Shown: positions 9,519-19,144 of the stretch, piece by piece | Layout of the letters: each line of letters starts with the position of its first letter | How positions within the stretch are numbered: position 1 is the first letter of the stretch | Notes under the pieces: model-generated | What the model saw: only the letters and a program-made list of their open reading frames with translations | Database searches by the model: none | What the model was told of the DNA's origin: nothing | Made by a program: the position numbers and the translations under genes | Assembly (NCBI GenBank): GCA_964276095.1 | Contig: CAXYDR010000003.1 | Coordinates: 372,001 to 436,000, forward strand | Reading direction: 5' to 3' | From: GCA-2733415 sp964276095 | GTDB taxonomy: Bacteria; Bacteroidota; Bacteroidia; Flavobacteriales; Flavobacteriaceae | Length of the DNA stretch: 64,000 nucleotides

Positions 9519-11489
9519 TTAATCTATTACTTTTTCTTCTACAATTAAACTCGCTTCTTCAATTTTCAACTCAGGTGTATAACGTAATATATACATTGCA
9601 TTGTTAGTATATCCTCCTTTTTCTGCTTTGAAATAATTGAATTTATTTTCTAAATATGAAGTTTCACCAATTGTTTCCGTAGCTCTTTCAAAAGTTGATG
9701 ATACAGCTTGTCTTAATAAAACATCCATGGTTAAATCATACCCTCTCAACACATACTTACTTGGCAATTTACCATATTTCGCTTTGTATGACTCTGAGAA
9801 TCTATTATCCTCTCCAAATGTCAATTCTTTACTTATAGAAGGTAAATGCAAATTTAATTTTGCTTTATACCTATTTTCTATAGCATCGAAAGCTTTAGCA
9901 CTACTGGTAGTAAACAATGATATTTTATGTTTCTTCAACTTAGTATCCAAAATAGTTGTGACTGTAGACAGCAAACCTACTTCCTTTGCTTCTACGATAA
10001 CAATATTCTCTTTAGTTTCACTTAATAAACCATTAAAATCTTTGGGGATTAGTAAATTCCCTTCTCTTGGAGTGATAATTTTTGCTGAAGGAAATTTTAA
10101 TTGTAATTCCTTATTTATAGCACTCATTTTTTTATCTGTAATGATAATCATTGGCTTATCGACACCATATAACTCGATAAAACGAATCATTTCATTTCGT
10201 TGAAAATCAATTGATGCTTTGGTTTGATATACGTTACTACTTGTTGGAATAGCTTTTAATGAGAACGGTGCTAGAACAGGAACATTCTTTTCCGCCAAAC
10301 CATTTGCTACTAATAATACATTAGAAGCTACTAATGGGCCAATTACCACTTCATTTTCTTGATAATTCTTCGTTAATAATTCAGAAACTCTTCTTGAATT
10401 CGCTTTTTTATCTCTTCTATCATATCGCGTATCAAATACTCTTAATTTAGTTGAAATCCCTGCACTTTTCATTGAATCAATAGCCATTAATACTCCTGAA
10501 TAAAAATCTAAAGATGCATTGGTATTATTATTATTATTTAACACCACTTTTTTAAGATTAGATATCGTATCATTTTCTACTACCTTATCTAACATTAATG
10601 GCAACATTAAAGTAATGTGTTGCGTTTCAAAATTAGAAATACTATCTAATAATTTAAATGAAGCAACCTCAGCTTTAACAAATTTACTTTTTGGATATTT
10701 TAATATCATCCCAATCTTTAAACCATCTACCAAGTTTGGATTTAAAACTTCTAGTGAATCTTTAGAGACCCCCAACTTCTTAGTCAAACTATAAAAACCT
10801 TCTTTTGGCTTTACAGTGTAATACTCAAAGTTATCTTTTTCCGTATCAACCCCATTAACAACAGTTTCTATTGTTGTCTTTTTAGTTATTGTTAATACTT
10901 GTCCAATTTTTAAACCTTCAACTATTTCAGGATTCTGAGCTTCCAATTCAAGAATTGTAATACCGTATTTCTTAGAAATACCATACTTCCCTTCTTTAGG
11001 TTGCACCTCATGACTTATAGTTTCAGTAATGACTTTTGTTGTCACCACTTCCTGCACATCCTTAGGAGTTGTTACTACTTGAGGAGCTAGGTTTTTATTA
11101 AATACTGGTATTTTAATTTTGTCTCCTTTACTAATTTGATTAGCATACAGACTAGTATTGTATTTTTTTATATTAGCCTCACTTACACCATGAGCCTTAG
11201 CGATACCATATAAAGTTTCCTTTTTCTTTACCCTATATTTCATCAACCCTATTAAAGTAGCGTCAAAAGGATATTGACTGTTTTTTAGTAACACTAAAAC
11301 CTCACCAACTTCTAAACCATCTTCTGCGTCAGGATTCAATTGGAATAATTCATAAGGAGTTACTTTATATTTTTCAACAATAACACCTAAGGTCTCCCCT
11401 ACAGCAACAGTATGCTCCTGAAACCCTTGAGCAAACGCCGTTATTGAAACCCCTATAACAAAAAGTAATCCTAAAAATATTTTTCTCAT
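9519..11489 (-). CDS. LysM-repeat protein with periplasmic-binding-protein-like C-terminal domain
   Basis: This is a 656-residue exported protein with a signal peptide (residues 1-20, ITAFAQ). Four LysM-like repeats (about 25-70, 85-130, 160-200, 225-270) follow, each with a pattern like VKKKETLYGIAKAHGVS...GDKIKIP. Residues about 290-650 resemble a type 1 periplasmic binding fold: IDFYSGVLMAIDSMK-like start, EVVIGPLVASNVLL, and NVPVLAPFSLKAIPTSSNVYQT. LysM repeats bind peptidoglycan, so it probably sits in the periplasm on the cell wall. Relatives in Bacteroidota are often labelled amino-acid ABC transporter substrate-binding protein, but no transporter genes are present. It leads the osmC/DUF922/DUF3820 unit. 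Confidence 0.85.
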   Translation of the reverse strand: MRKIFLGLLFVIGVSITAFAQGFQEHTVAVGETLGVIVEKYKVTPYELFQLNPDAEDGLEVGEVLVLLKNSQYPFDATLIGLMKYRVKKKETLYGIAKAHGVSEANIKKYNTSLYANQISKGDKIKIPVFNKNLAPQVVTTPKDVQEVVTTKVITETISHEVQPKEGKYGISKKYGITILELEAQNPEIVEGLKIGQVLTITKKTTIETVVNGVDTEKDNFEYYTVKPKEGFYSLTKKLGVSKDSLEVLNPNLVDGLKIGMILKYPKSKFVKAEVASFKLLDSISNFETQHITLMLPLMLDKVVENDTISNLKKVVLNNNNNTNASLDFYSGVLMAIDSMKSAGISTKLRVFDTRYDRRDKKANSRRVSELLTKNYQENEVVIGPLVASNVLLVANGLAEKNVPVLAPFSLKAIPTSSNVYQTKASIDFQRNEMIRFIELYGVDKPMIIITDKKMSAINKELQLKFPSAKIITPREGNLLIPKDFNGLLSETKENIVIVEAKEVGLLSTVTTILDTKLKKHKISLFTTSSAKAFDAIENRYKAKLNLHLPSISKELTFGEDNRFSESYKAKYGKLPSKYVLRGYDLTMDVLLRQAVSSTFERATETIGETSYLENKFNYFKAEKGGYTNNAMYILRYTPELKIEEASLIVEEKVID

Positions 11490-11584
11490 ATCCGAAATGT
11501 ATTTCTCAATAACTTAAAAGCAATCACCTTGCCAAAAATAAGTCATCTTACAATATATAATTAAATTTAATCTAATTAAAAAAC

Positions 11585-11608
11585 AAAGCCACCTAATTTG
11601 GTGGCTTT
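11585..11608 (-). terminator. Rho-independent terminator of guaA
   Basis: AAAGCCACC-TAATTT-GGTGGCTTT is a perfect 9-bp stem. On the minus strand it is followed by GTTTTTT. It lies just after the guaA stop. Confidence 0.85.
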
Positions 11609-11631
11609 TTATATTTTATATCAAATAGTTA

Positions 11632-13164
11632 TTATTCCCACTCAATAGTTGCTGGTGGCTTAGAACTGATATCATAAACAACTCTATTAACTCCTTTTAC
11701 TTTATTAATAATATCATTAGATATTTTTTGTAAAAACTCATAAGGCAAGTTTACCCAGTCAGCTGTCATACCATCAGTACTTTCTACAGCTCTTAAAGCA
11801 ACAGCTTTTTCATAAGTACGTTCATCTCCCATTACCCCTACAGATTGTACTGGTAATAAAATAGCTCCTGCTTGCCACACTTTGTCATATAAACCGTGTT
11901 CACGTAAACCATTAATAAAAATAGCATCTACTTCTTGTAACATCGCAACTTTATCCGGAGTAATATCACCTAAAATCCTGATTGCTAAACCTGGACCAGG
12001 AAATGGGTGACGACCTAATAATTTAGCATCAATCCCCATAGAAGCTCCTGCTCTACGAACCTCATCTTTAAAGATCATTCGTAAAGGCTCTACAATCTTT
12101 AATTTCATAAAGTCTGGCAAACCCCCTACATTATGATGTGATTTAATTGTTGCTGATGGTCCACCATCTGCAGAAACAGACTCTATTACATCAGGATAAA
12201 TAGTTCCTTGAGCCAACCATTTAACACCTTCTATTAAATTTGATTCTTGATCAAATACATCTATAAAAACTTTTCCAATAGCTTTACGTTTTTCTTCAGG
12301 ATCAGACAAACCTTCTAGCTCATCATAGAATTGTTGAGAAGCATCTACTCCTTTTACATTCAATCCCATTCCCTCATATTGTTCTAATACAGAAGAATAC
12401 TCGTCCTTACGTAATAAACCGTTATTTACAAAAACACAGTATAGATTATCACCTATTGCTTTTTGTAATAAAACTGCTGCAACAGTAGAATCTACTCCTC
12501 CAGAAAGTCCTAACACAACTTTATCGTTTCCTACTTTTTCTTTTATATCAGCTACAGTAGCGTCAACAAAATTATCAGAAGTCCACTCTTGACTAACTCC
12601 AGCAATACCTACTAAGAAATTCTCTAATAGTTGCTTTCCATCTGTTGAATGATATACTTCTGGGTGAAACTGAATAGCATAAGTTTGCTCTCCTTCAATT
12701 TCGTAAGCTGCATTTTTAACATCGTGAGTACTTGCTATACACTTGTAATTAGCCGGTAAACTTAAAATAGTATCGGAATGACTCATCCACACCTGAGAAC
12801 CAACATTGATTCCTTTAAACAAAGGAGACTCAGTATTGACATATGATAAATTTGCACGACCATATTCACGTGTATTAGAAGATCCAACTTCTCCATCAAA
12901 GAAATGAGCTAAATATTGAGCTCCATAACAGATACCTAATAATGGTTTTTTTCCTTTAACAGCTGATAAATCTATCATTGGCGGATTCTCTCCCCTTACA
13001 GAGTGTGGAGATCCTGATAAAATAACTGCTTTATAATCGTCAAAATTGTATTTCTTACTGTTATAAGGATGAATTTCACAGTAAATATTTAATTCTCTTA
13101 CTCTACGCGCAATCAGCTGCGTAACTTGAGAACCGAAGTCTAGAATAAGTATTTTATTTTCCAT
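11632..13164 (-). CDS. guaA: GMP synthase (glutamine-hydrolysing)
   Basis: GuaA aminates XMP to GMP in the cytoplasm. The N-terminal class I glutamine amidotransferase has the nucleophile in GICYGAQ and the His-Glu pair in FHPEVYHS. The ATP-pyrophosphatase domain has the P-loop GLSGGVDST, and the C-terminal dimerisation domain ends PPATIEWE as in most GMP synthases. I chose the ATG at 13164 ([13 protein letters not shown]), giving 510 residues. An in-frame ATG seven codons upstream adds MQFLFLH, which is not seen in the family. Terminator at 11585-11608. Confidence 0.97.
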   Translation of the reverse strand: MENKILILDFGSQVTQLIARRVRELNIYCEIHPYNSKKYNFDDYKAVILSGSPHSVRGENPPMIDLSAVKGKKPLLGICYGAQYLAHFFDGEVGSSNTREYGRANLSYVNTESPLFKGINVGSQVWMSHSDTILSLPANYKCIASTHDVKNAAYEIEGEQTYAIQFHPEVYHSTDGKQLLENFLVGIAGVSQEWTSDNFVDATVADIKEKVGNDKVVLGLSGGVDSTVAAVLLQKAIGDNLYCVFVNNGLLRKDEYSSVLEQYEGMGLNVKGVDASQQFYDELEGLSDPEEKRKAIGKVFIDVFDQESNLIEGVKWLAQGTIYPDVIESVSADGGPSATIKSHHNVGGLPDFMKLKIVEPLRMIFKDEVRRAGASMGIDAKLLGRHPFPGPGLAIRILGDITPDKVAMLQEVDAIFINGLREHGLYDKVWQAGAILLPVQSVGVMGDERTYEKAVALRAVESTDGMTADWVNLPYEFLQKISNDIINKVKGVNRVVYDISSKPPATIEWE

Positions 13165-13225
13165 GTGCAAAAATAAAAATTGCATTTTTACCCACCTAAA
13201 GAAACCAAACTTTTTTTATTCGAAA

Positions 13226-13459
13226 TTAAGACTTCTTTGCAATAAATGAATAATAGACATTAATCCCCATTATTGCAGCATTAGTGATGATAATTGGTAA
13301 CCCAATCCTAATTGTAGGCATCATGAATCCATAAATCACAAACAACAGACAACCTACCATATTTACCCTCCTTAGCTTTTTAACGTCTTTCATTGTAAAA
13401 GAACACAATACTACTATTGATGCTAAATAACCAACTACTTCTACTAAAGTTAAATCCAT
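13226..13459 (-). CDS. small three-helix membrane protein, YgjV/SemiSWEET-like
   Basis: This 77-residue protein is nearly all membrane: segments at about 5-22, 34-50 and 52-71, with positively charged KDVKKLRR between the first two. The layout resembles small YgjV-like or SemiSWEET-like proteins (three helices, possible dimeric transporter). In my recollection such proteins in Flavobacteriia are sometimes mislabelled uroporphyrinogen decarboxylase, a name the sequence does not support because it is far too short and has no enzyme motifs. The substrate is unknown. It lies between typA and guaA on the same strand, after the typA terminator. Confidence 0.7.
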   Translation of the reverse strand: MDLTLVEVVGYLASIVVLCSFTMKDVKKLRRVNMVGCLLFVIYGFMMPTIRIGLPIIITNAAIMGINVYYSFIAKKS

Positions 13460-13510
13460 AATTTATTTTTTATATATTAAATAAAACCGATGGCAATAGT
13501 ACAAAAAAAA

Positions 13511-13535
13511 TACCACTGTAAAATTTACAGTGGTA
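13511..13535 (-). terminator. Rho-independent terminator of typA
   Basis: TACCACTGTAAA...TTTACAGTGGTA is a 12-bp inverted repeat. On the minus strand it is followed by a run of eight T's. It sits 29 bases after the typA stop. Confidence 0.85.
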
Positions 13536-13563
13536 TTATATAATTTAATCTTAGTAAGATTTA

Positions 13564-15363
13564 TTATTTAATAGGATTACGTTTTCTATCTGCTTCCGTT
13601 AAGTGAACTTTACGTAAACGTAAGAAGTTTGGTGTAACCTCAACATATTCATCCTTTTGAATGAATTCTAAAGCTTCTTCTAAAGAGAATTTAATTGCCG
13701 GAACAATTTTCGCTTTATCATCTGCTCCAGAAGAACGTACGTTAGATTGCTTTTTAGTTTTAGTAATATTTACTGTCATGTCATCACGTCTTGAATTTTC
13801 TCCAATAACCTGACCCTCATAAATATCTTCTCCAGCTTCTACGAAGAAACGACCTCTATCCTGTAATTTATCAATTGAATAAGGAATAGATTTTCCTCTT
13901 TCCATAGAAATTAAAGATCCGTTTAATCTTTCAGGGATTGCTCCTCTTAAAGGTTGGTATTCTTTAAATCTATGTGCCATAATAGCCTCACCAGCTGTAG
14001 CAGTTAATAACTGATTACGCATTCCAATAATTCCTCTAGAAGGAATTAAGAATTCACAAATCATACGGTCACCTTTAGCTTCCATAGATGTCATTTCACC
14101 TTTACGCATAGAAACCATTTCTACTGCTTTACCTGAAACTGATTCTGGTAAATCAATAGTTAATTCCTCAATAGGCTCACATTTAACACCATCAATTTCC
14201 TTGATGATAACTTGTGGCTGACCTATTTGCATTTCGTACCCTTCACGACGCATAGTCTCTATCAATACAGATAAATGTAATACACCACGACCGAATACTA
14301 AAAATTTATCTGCACTACCTGTTTCATTAACACGTAAAGCTAAATTCTTTTCTAATTCTTTATTTAATCTGTCTTTAATATGACGAGATGTTACATACTT
14401 TCCATCTTTTCCGAAGAAAGGAGAATCGTTAATTGTAAACAACATACTCATTGTTGGCTCATCAATAGCAATAGTTGCTAATGCTTCTGGGTTTTCGATA
14501 TCAGCGATAGTATCACCAATTTCAAATCCTTCTAATCCAACGATTGCACAAATATCTCCAGTTTTAACCTCAGATACTTTTAAACGTCCAAGACCTTCAA
14601 ATAATTGTAATTCTTTAATCTTACATTTTACAATACTTCCGTCTCTCTTACAAAGCGATACTTGCATACCTTCTTTTAAAGTTCCACGAGTTAAACGTCC
14701 GATTGCAATTCTTCCTGTAAAAGAAGAAAAATCTAATGACGTAATTAACATTTGAGTATTCCCTTCTTTTGGCTCGAATACAGGAATGTGCTCAAGAACC
14801 ATATCTAATAAAGGCTCGATGTTATCAGTTTCATCTTTCCAATCATCACTCATCCAGTTGTTCTTTGCAGAACCATAAACTGTTGGGAAATCCATTTGCC
14901 ATTCTTCTGCACCTAATTCGAACATTAAATCGAATACTTTTTCATGAACTTCTTCAGGAGTACAGTTTTCCTTATCTACTTTGTTTATAACAACACAAGG
15001 CTTCAATCCTAAATCGATTGCTTTTTGTAATACAAAACGTGTTTGAGGCATTGGTCCTTCAAATGCATCTACTAAAAGTAATACACCATCAGCCATATTC
15101 AATACTCTCTCTACTTCTCCACCGAAATCGGCGTGACCTGGAGTATCAATAATGTTAATTTTTGTACCCTTATAGATTACAGATACGTTTTTAGAGGTAA
15201 TAGTAATTCCTCGTTCTCGTTCTAAATCGTTGTTATCAAGAATTAAATCTCCAGTATTTTGGTTTTCACGAAATAACTGGCAATGGTACATAATCTTATC
15301 TACCAACGTTGTTTTACCATGATCGACATGGGCAATAATTGCAATATTTTTAACAGAACTCAT
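13564..15363 (-). CDS. typA: translational GTPase TypA/BipA
   Basis: This 599-residue ribosome-associated GTPase is of the EF-G/LepA class and is linked to stress adaptation and ribosome assembly. G motifs are AHVDHGKTT (G1), RGITI (G2), DTPGHADFGGEV (G3), NKVDKEN (G4) and GSAK (G5). Domains II, III and V follow, and the TypA-specific C-terminal domain includes RGIIGMRNQLLTATAGEA and ENSRRDDMTVNITKTKK. The length is normal. It is divergent from kdsA, with about 155 bases between the two starts. Confidence 0.97.
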   Translation of the reverse strand: MSSVKNIAIIAHVDHGKTTLVDKIMYHCQLFRENQNTGDLILDNNDLERERGITITSKNVSVIYKGTKINIIDTPGHADFGGEVERVLNMADGVLLLVDAFEGPMPQTRFVLQKAIDLGLKPCVVINKVDKENCTPEEVHEKVFDLMFELGAEEWQMDFPTVYGSAKNNWMSDDWKDETDNIEPLLDMVLEHIPVFEPKEGNTQMLITSLDFSSFTGRIAIGRLTRGTLKEGMQVSLCKRDGSIVKCKIKELQLFEGLGRLKVSEVKTGDICAIVGLEGFEIGDTIADIENPEALATIAIDEPTMSMLFTINDSPFFGKDGKYVTSRHIKDRLNKELEKNLALRVNETGSADKFLVFGRGVLHLSVLIETMRREGYEMQIGQPQVIIKEIDGVKCEPIEELTIDLPESVSGKAVEMVSMRKGEMTSMEAKGDRMICEFLIPSRGIIGMRNQLLTATAGEAIMAHRFKEYQPLRGAIPERLNGSLISMERGKSIPYSIDKLQDRGRFFVEAGEDIYEGQVIGENSRRDDMTVNITKTKKQSNVRSSGADDKAKIVPAIKFSLEEALEFIQKDEYVEVTPNFLRLRKVHLTEADRKRNPIK

Positions 15364-15493
15364 AACTATAAATCTCTAATTTAAGGGTGCAAAGGTACGC
15401 CTTTTTATTTAAACCATGTCTATGTATGCATATTATACCATATATATTGTGTTAGGAGTTTCTTAAAAGCCCAAAATGTATAACGAAAAAGCT

Positions 15494-15501
15494 TATCTTT
15501 G
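15494..15501 (+). promoter_or_regulatory. Bacteroidota -7 box upstream of kdsA
   Basis: TATCTTTG matches the Bacteroidota TANNTTTG -7 consensus and lies 17 bases before the kdsA ATG. I see no clear TTG at -33, so this is a moderate call. Confidence 0.5.
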
Positions 15502-15518
15502 CGCAAAAAATTTCTATC

Positions 15519-16337
15519 ATGAATTTAGATTTAATTCCAAATATTAAGCACACATCAAGTAATAACTTTTTCTTATTAGCAGGACCATGCGCAATTGAAA
15601 GTGAAGATATGGCTATGCGAATTGCAGAAAAAGTAATTGGTATTACTGATAAGTTAGAAATTCCATACATATTTAAAGGATCGTTTAAAAAAGCCAATAG
15701 AAGTAGAATTGATAGTTTTACAGGAATTGGAGATGAAAAAGCATTGAAAATACTACGTAAAGTTTCTGAAACTTTTAATGTACCAACTGTAACAGACATA
15801 CATGAAGTGTCGGATGCAGCTATGGCCGCTGAGTATGTAGATGTATTACAAATACCTGCCTTTTTAGTTCGTCAAACTGATTTAGTTGTTGCCGCAGCAA
15901 AAACTGGAAAAGTGGTCAACTTAAAGAAAGGGCAATTTATGAGTCCAGAAGCAATGCAACATGCAGCGCAGAAAGTTAGAGACGCTGGAAGCGATAAAGT
16001 TTGGATTACCGATAGAGGAACAATGTTTGGATATCAAGACATGATTGTTGATTTTAGAGGAATCCCAACTATGCGTCAGTTTGCTCCGACTGTATTAGAT
16101 GTTACTCATTCTTTACAACAACCAAATCAGACTTCTGGAGTTACTGGTGGTAGACCAGATATGATTGAAACAATTGCTCGTGCTGGAATTGTAAATAATG
16201 TAGACGGACTATTTATTGAAACACATTTTGATCCAGCTAATGCTATGAGTGATGGTGCAAACATGTTACATTTAGATCATTTAGAAAACCTATTAACCAA
16301 CTTGGTTAAAATTAGAAAAACAGTTAATGAATTATAA
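15519..16337 (+). CDS. kdsA: 3-deoxy-8-phosphooctulonate synthase (KDO-8-P synthase)
   Basis: This 272-residue cytoplasmic enzyme condenses PEP with arabinose-5-phosphate to make KDO-8-P for the lipopolysaccharide core. Family motifs are LAGPCAIES, FKGSFKKANRSR (phosphate binding), KALKIL, VQIPAFL-type sequence (LQIPAFLVRQTDL), NLKKGQFMSP and FIETHFDPANAMSDGAN. The length agrees with the family (about 270-285). It overlaps the next gene by 11 bases (ATGAATTATAA), so translation is coupled. Confidence 0.95.
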   Translation: MNLDLIPNIKHTSSNNFFLLAGPCAIESEDMAMRIAEKVIGITDKLEIPYIFKGSFKKANRSRIDSFTGIGDEKALKILRKVSETFNVPTVTDIHEVSDAAMAAEYVDVLQIPAFLVRQTDLVVAAAKTGKVVNLKKGQFMSPEAMQHAAQKVRDAGSDKVWITDRGTMFGYQDMIVDFRGIPTMRQFAPTVLDVTHSLQQPNQTSGVTGGRPDMIETIARAGIVNNVDGLFIETHFDPANAMSDGANMLHLDHLENLLTNLVKIRKTVNEL

Positions 16338-17235
16338 ATTACTACTAACGTTTCTTTTTATAGGAATTACATCAATTGGATATTCTCAAGAAGAAACTAA
16401 AATAGCTGAAAGCACCTATACATACAATAAAAATAAAGGTAAAGCATATTTTTATTGGGGTGGTAATAGGGCTAAGTATTCAAAATCAGACATTCATTTT
16501 AAAGGAGACAATTACGACTTTACATTGCAAGATGTAAATGCGAAAGACAAACCTAAAGGTTGGCATATTGATTATATCAATCCAGCTAGAATGACCATTC
16601 CGCAAACTAATTTCAGGCTAGGATATTATTTTCATGACAACTATCAAATTTCTTTTGGTGTTGACCACATGAAGTATGTAGTTGAAAGACCTCAAAATGT
16701 TAATATTGATGGCTATATTAATTTTGATGGAATAGAAGAAGGTGACGCTAGTTACAATGGTGTATATAATAATGATACGATTAATTTAGTTGACACTATA
16801 GGTTTTGATGGTAACCCAACCTTTTTTGCTTTTGAACACACAGATGGTTTAAATTATATAAATATTGAAATCGCTCGTGTAGATGATTTAGGTGAGTTTT
16901 TAAACTTGAACCCGGATAAAATTCAAATTAACTTGTTAGAAGGTATAGGTTTTGGAGGTTTATACCCCAAAACAAATGCTACCATTATTGGAAAGCCAAG
17001 AAATGATGAATTTCATTGGTCTGGTTATGGAATTAGCGCGAAAGCAGGAGTAAACCTTACCCTCTTTAAGAACTTTATGATTCAAACTGAATTAAAAGGA
17101 GGGTATATCAATATGCCATGGATAAAAACTACTATTGATGGAGATACCGCCAAACAAAACTTTTGGTTTATACAACACAACATAACTGTTGGATATGTTT
17201 TTCAATTATTCAATCAGACTGAGAAAAATAGATAA
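16327..17235 (+). CDS. exported protein, probable outer-membrane beta-barrel
   Basis: This is a 302-residue protein with a signal peptide (residues 1-20, ending GYSQ). The mature part has alternating aromatic/hydrophobic strands and ends in a run (NFWFIQHNITVGYVFQLF) typical of an outer-membrane beta-barrel's last strands. FRLGYYFHDNYQISFGVDHMKYV near residue 95 also looks like paired barrel strands. No specific family is recognised. It overlaps kdsA by 11 bases, so it is co-expressed with an LPS-precursor enzyme. A role at the outer membrane is an inference from that context. Confidence 0.75.
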   Translation: MNYKLLLTFLFIGITSIGYSQEETKIAESTYTYNKNKGKAYFYWGGNRAKYSKSDIHFKGDNYDFTLQDVNAKDKPKGWHIDYINPARMTIPQTNFRLGYYFHDNYQISFGVDHMKYVVERPQNVNIDGYINFDGIEEGDASYNGVYNNDTINLVDTIGFDGNPTFFAFEHTDGLNYINIEIARVDDLGEFLNLNPDKIQINLLEGIGFGGLYPKTNATIIGKPRNDEFHWSGYGISAKAGVNLTLFKNFMIQTELKGGYINMPWIKTTIDGDTAKQNFWFIQHNITVGYVFQLFNQTEKNR

Positions 17236-17253
17236 CTTTATATACACCCAAAC

Positions 17254-17283
17254 AAAAACCTTAAGCTAATACTTAAGGTTTTT
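17254..17283. terminator. bidirectional Rho-independent terminator
   Basis: AAAAACCTTAAG-CTAATA-CTTAAGGTTTTT is a perfect 12-bp inverted repeat between the convergent barrel-protein gene and the DUF1801 gene. It has T-runs on both strands. Confidence 0.9.
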
Positions 17284-17286
17284 GTT

Positions 17287-17634
17287 TTAATAGAGGTTTT
17301 TAGCAGCTTCTAATACTTCAATTAATATTTGATTATCTATTTCATCTAAACTAGTATATCGTAAAGAAGTCATCTTTTTACGCTTTTCAGAAACTAGATA
17401 TTCATTATGAACCTCTATCTGATTTCCTCTACAAAAACCAACATCAACAAATTGCCTTTTATGGCTTGCATTGAAATAACAAAACGGTTTTCCTTTTAAA
17501 TAATAAAATGGGACTTTGTATTTGTATTTTAATTCCAACTCTGGGATAGTTCGCTCAACCATCACTTGTAAACACAACAACATACCCCTAAACGGTTCTG
17601 GCTGAGAGATTATATAATTTTCTGCTGGATTCAA
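17287..17634 (-). CDS. DUF1801 domain protein (YdhG-like)
   Basis: This 115-residue cytoplasmic protein has the DUF1801/YdhG layout: an N-terminal helix EPFRGMLLCLQVMVERTIPE, a strand-rich KYKYKVPFYYLKGKPFCYF section, and FVDVGFCRGNQI with EKRKKMTSLRYTSLDEID. Proteins of this fold are small and widespread; some resemble the frataxin-like Fra/YdhG set, with unclear function. It stands alone, convergent with the barrel gene. The following 180 bases hold only AT-rich spacer and a short GAGAG...CTCTC inverted stretch. Confidence 0.8.
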   Translation of the reverse strand: MNPAENYIISQPEPFRGMLLCLQVMVERTIPELELKYKYKVPFYYLKGKPFCYFNASHKRQFVDVGFCRGNQIEVHNEYLVSEKRKKMTSLRYTSLDEIDNQILIEVLEAAKNLY

Positions 17635-17790
17635 AACCTAAGGTTTATTTATGATTCTTATTTTCTCTTTTTAAGAGAGTACTTTAAAAAAACTCTTCAT
17701 AACCCTCTCCTCTAAAAAGAAGGAACTATAAAGTCTTAAAATTAACCCAAAATTTTAATCATCATTAGGAAAAACTTAAAATTTAATTAA

Positions 17791-17807
17791 CTTTGTTTTT
17801 CAAAGTA
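17791..17807. promoter_or_regulatory. candidate operator 1, ACTTTG-N5-CAAAGT
   Basis: ACTTTG (17791-17796) and CAAAGT (17802-17807) are a perfect inverted repeat with a 5-base spacer. It overlaps a TANNTTTG -7 box (TAACTTTG, 17789-17796) and ends 7 bases before the ATG at 17815. The same palindrome stands before creD at 19145-19161. The position would block transcription if a repressor bound it. The likely binder is the winged-helix regulator at 18829-19125. Confidence 0.65.
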
Positions 17808-17814
17808 CTTTACT

Positions 17815-18423
17815 ATGACTGATCAAGATTACTTAAAAGACCTTTCTGAAATTAAAACCCTCATGAATAAATCTACACGATTTATATCCCTTAGTGGCTT
17901 ATCAGGTATTATGGCAGGTATTTATGCATTACTAGGCGCATCTTATGCTTATTGGCTTGTAACTACAAGTGTAAAAGGATATTTAATCTTAGATGGTAGA
18001 ACGTTCAATATTGTTTTAATAGACTTATTTCTAATCGCTTTTTTCACCATTATTACTGCGGTATTATTGACAAATAGAAAAGCAAAAAAGAACGGAGAAA
18101 AACTATTAGATAAAACTGCCTTAAGAGCTATAAAGAGTTTTTTAATTCCTTTAGTTACTGGAGGTGTTTATATATTAATAATCCTTAACCAACAAAAATA
18201 CGGGCAAACTGGAGCCCTAATGCTTCTGTTTTACGGACTCGCATTAGTTAATGCTTCTAAATACACATTAGGAAAAATAAAGTACTTAGGTTATATAGAA
18301 ATTATCTTGGGACTTATATGCGCTATTATTCCTGGTTATGGATTTTGGCTATGGGTAATTGGTTTTGGAGTAATGCATATAGTATATGGCATAATTATGC
18401 ATTTTAAATATGATACTAAATAG
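17815..18423 (+). CDS. six-helix integral membrane protein of unknown function
   Basis: This 202-residue protein has about six hydrophobic segments: about 28-50, 65-87, 107-125, 132-148, 155-172 and 177-195. A cytoplasmic N-terminus (MTDQDYLKDLSEIKTLMNKSTRF) precedes them. No catalytic motif is visible. It is followed 5 bases later by a second membrane protein and then a winged-helix regulator, the usual companions of creD in Bacteroidota. A role in envelope stress or a regulator-sensing membrane complex is inference only. A palindromic operator candidate lies just upstream. Confidence 0.75.
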   Translation: MTDQDYLKDLSEIKTLMNKSTRFISLSGLSGIMAGIYALLGASYAYWLVTTSVKGYLILDGRTFNIVLIDLFLIAFFTIITAVLLTNRKAKKNGEKLLDKTALRAIKSFLIPLVTGGVYILIILNQQKYGQTGALMLLFYGLALVNASKYTLGKIKYLGYIEIILGLICAIIPGYGFWLWVIGFGVMHIVYGIIMHFKYDTK

Positions 18424-18428
18424 ACCCT

Positions 18429-18836
18429 ATGACAAACCTTAGTATTCCATACCACCTTCTCATCCCTAGCTTTATAAGTTTGTTTTTAATATTCTTATTA
18501 ACCTACATGAGAAAATCTATTTTTAAAAAAAAGAACCTACTATATTATACTAGCCTATGTTTTTTAATTTTTTATTTACTTATTGTAAGCTCTGCTATGA
18601 TTACTGATATGTCACATCAATGGAACCTAAATCAATTTGACTTGAATCAGGATGGGTTTTTCAATAATATTGAATTAACAAAACAACAAAAAGAAGCTGC
18701 TTATAAACTTACAAATGATGTTGGACGTAATTTTTCATTTATTAGTGGTTTATTTGTATCTGGATTATTTTCATTACTACTATTTATTTCAGGGGTATTT
18801 TTAAAAAAAACAAAAAGCTTAAAACAACGTGTCTAA
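18429..18836 (+). CDS. three-helix membrane protein with one EF-hand-like loop
   Basis: This 135-residue protein has membrane segments at about 7-25, 38-60 and 103-124. The loop between the last two (probably periplasmic) carries DLNQDGFFNNIEL, which fits a single EF-hand calcium loop (D-x-N-x-D-G-x-x-x-x-x-E). No family is recognised. Its stop overlaps the GTG start of the winged-helix regulator by 8 bases, so the pair is translationally coupled and the regulator's level is tied to this membrane protein. Confidence 0.7.
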   Translation: MTNLSIPYHLLIPSFISLFLIFLLTYMRKSIFKKKNLLYYTSLCFLIFYLLIVSSAMITDMSHQWNLNQFDLNQDGFFNNIELTKQQKEAAYKLTNDVGRNFSFISGLFVSGLFSLLLFISGVFLKKTKSLKQRV

Positions 18837-19125
18837 AAACATTATTCAACATATCAACAAAATATTTGATCATAGAATCAGACTCGGTATTATGTCTATT
18901 CTAATGGTGAACGAATATGCTGAATTTAACACGTTAAAAGAATTATTAGGCGCTACAGATGGTAATTTGGCAAGCCATATAAAAGCTTTAGAAAAAGCAG
19001 AATTCATTATTATTGAAAAACAATTTATTGGCAAAAAGCCAAACACACGTTATAGTACTAGTAAACTTGGAAAACTTGAATTTAAAAAACATTTAAACGC
19101 ACTTGAAAAACTAATAAAACAATAA
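18829..19125 (+). CDS. winged-helix transcriptional regulator (MarR/ArsR-like, HTH_34 type)
   Basis: This 98-residue DNA-binding protein has the layout of the winged-helix family found beside creD in Bacteroidota. It starts INKIFDHRIRLGIMSILMVNEYAEFNTLKELL, then the recognition region TDGNLASHIKALEKAEFI, then the wing KKPNTRYSTSKLGKLEF. The start is GTG, which overlaps the upstream gene by 8 bases. No ligand cysteines or metal motif are visible. It probably binds the ACTTTG-N5-CAAAGT palindromes at 17791 and 19145, which would make it autoregulatory and a regulator of creD. That assignment is inference from position and symmetry. Confidence 0.85.
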   Translation: MSKNIIQHINKIFDHRIRLGIMSILMVNEYAEFNTLKELLGATDGNLASHIKALEKAEFIIIEKQFIGKKPNTRYSTSKLGKLEFKKHLNALEKLIKQ

Positions 19126-19144
19126 TCATTTTTTTTAATCATTT

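Noticed and set aside
9637..10203. Plus-strand open frame of 188 codons
   Set aside because: Antisense to the LysM/binding-protein gene. Low-complexity hydrophobic product with no motif.
15452..15799. Minus-strand open frame of 115 codons
   Set aside because: It is antisense to the start of kdsA, which has clear family motifs.
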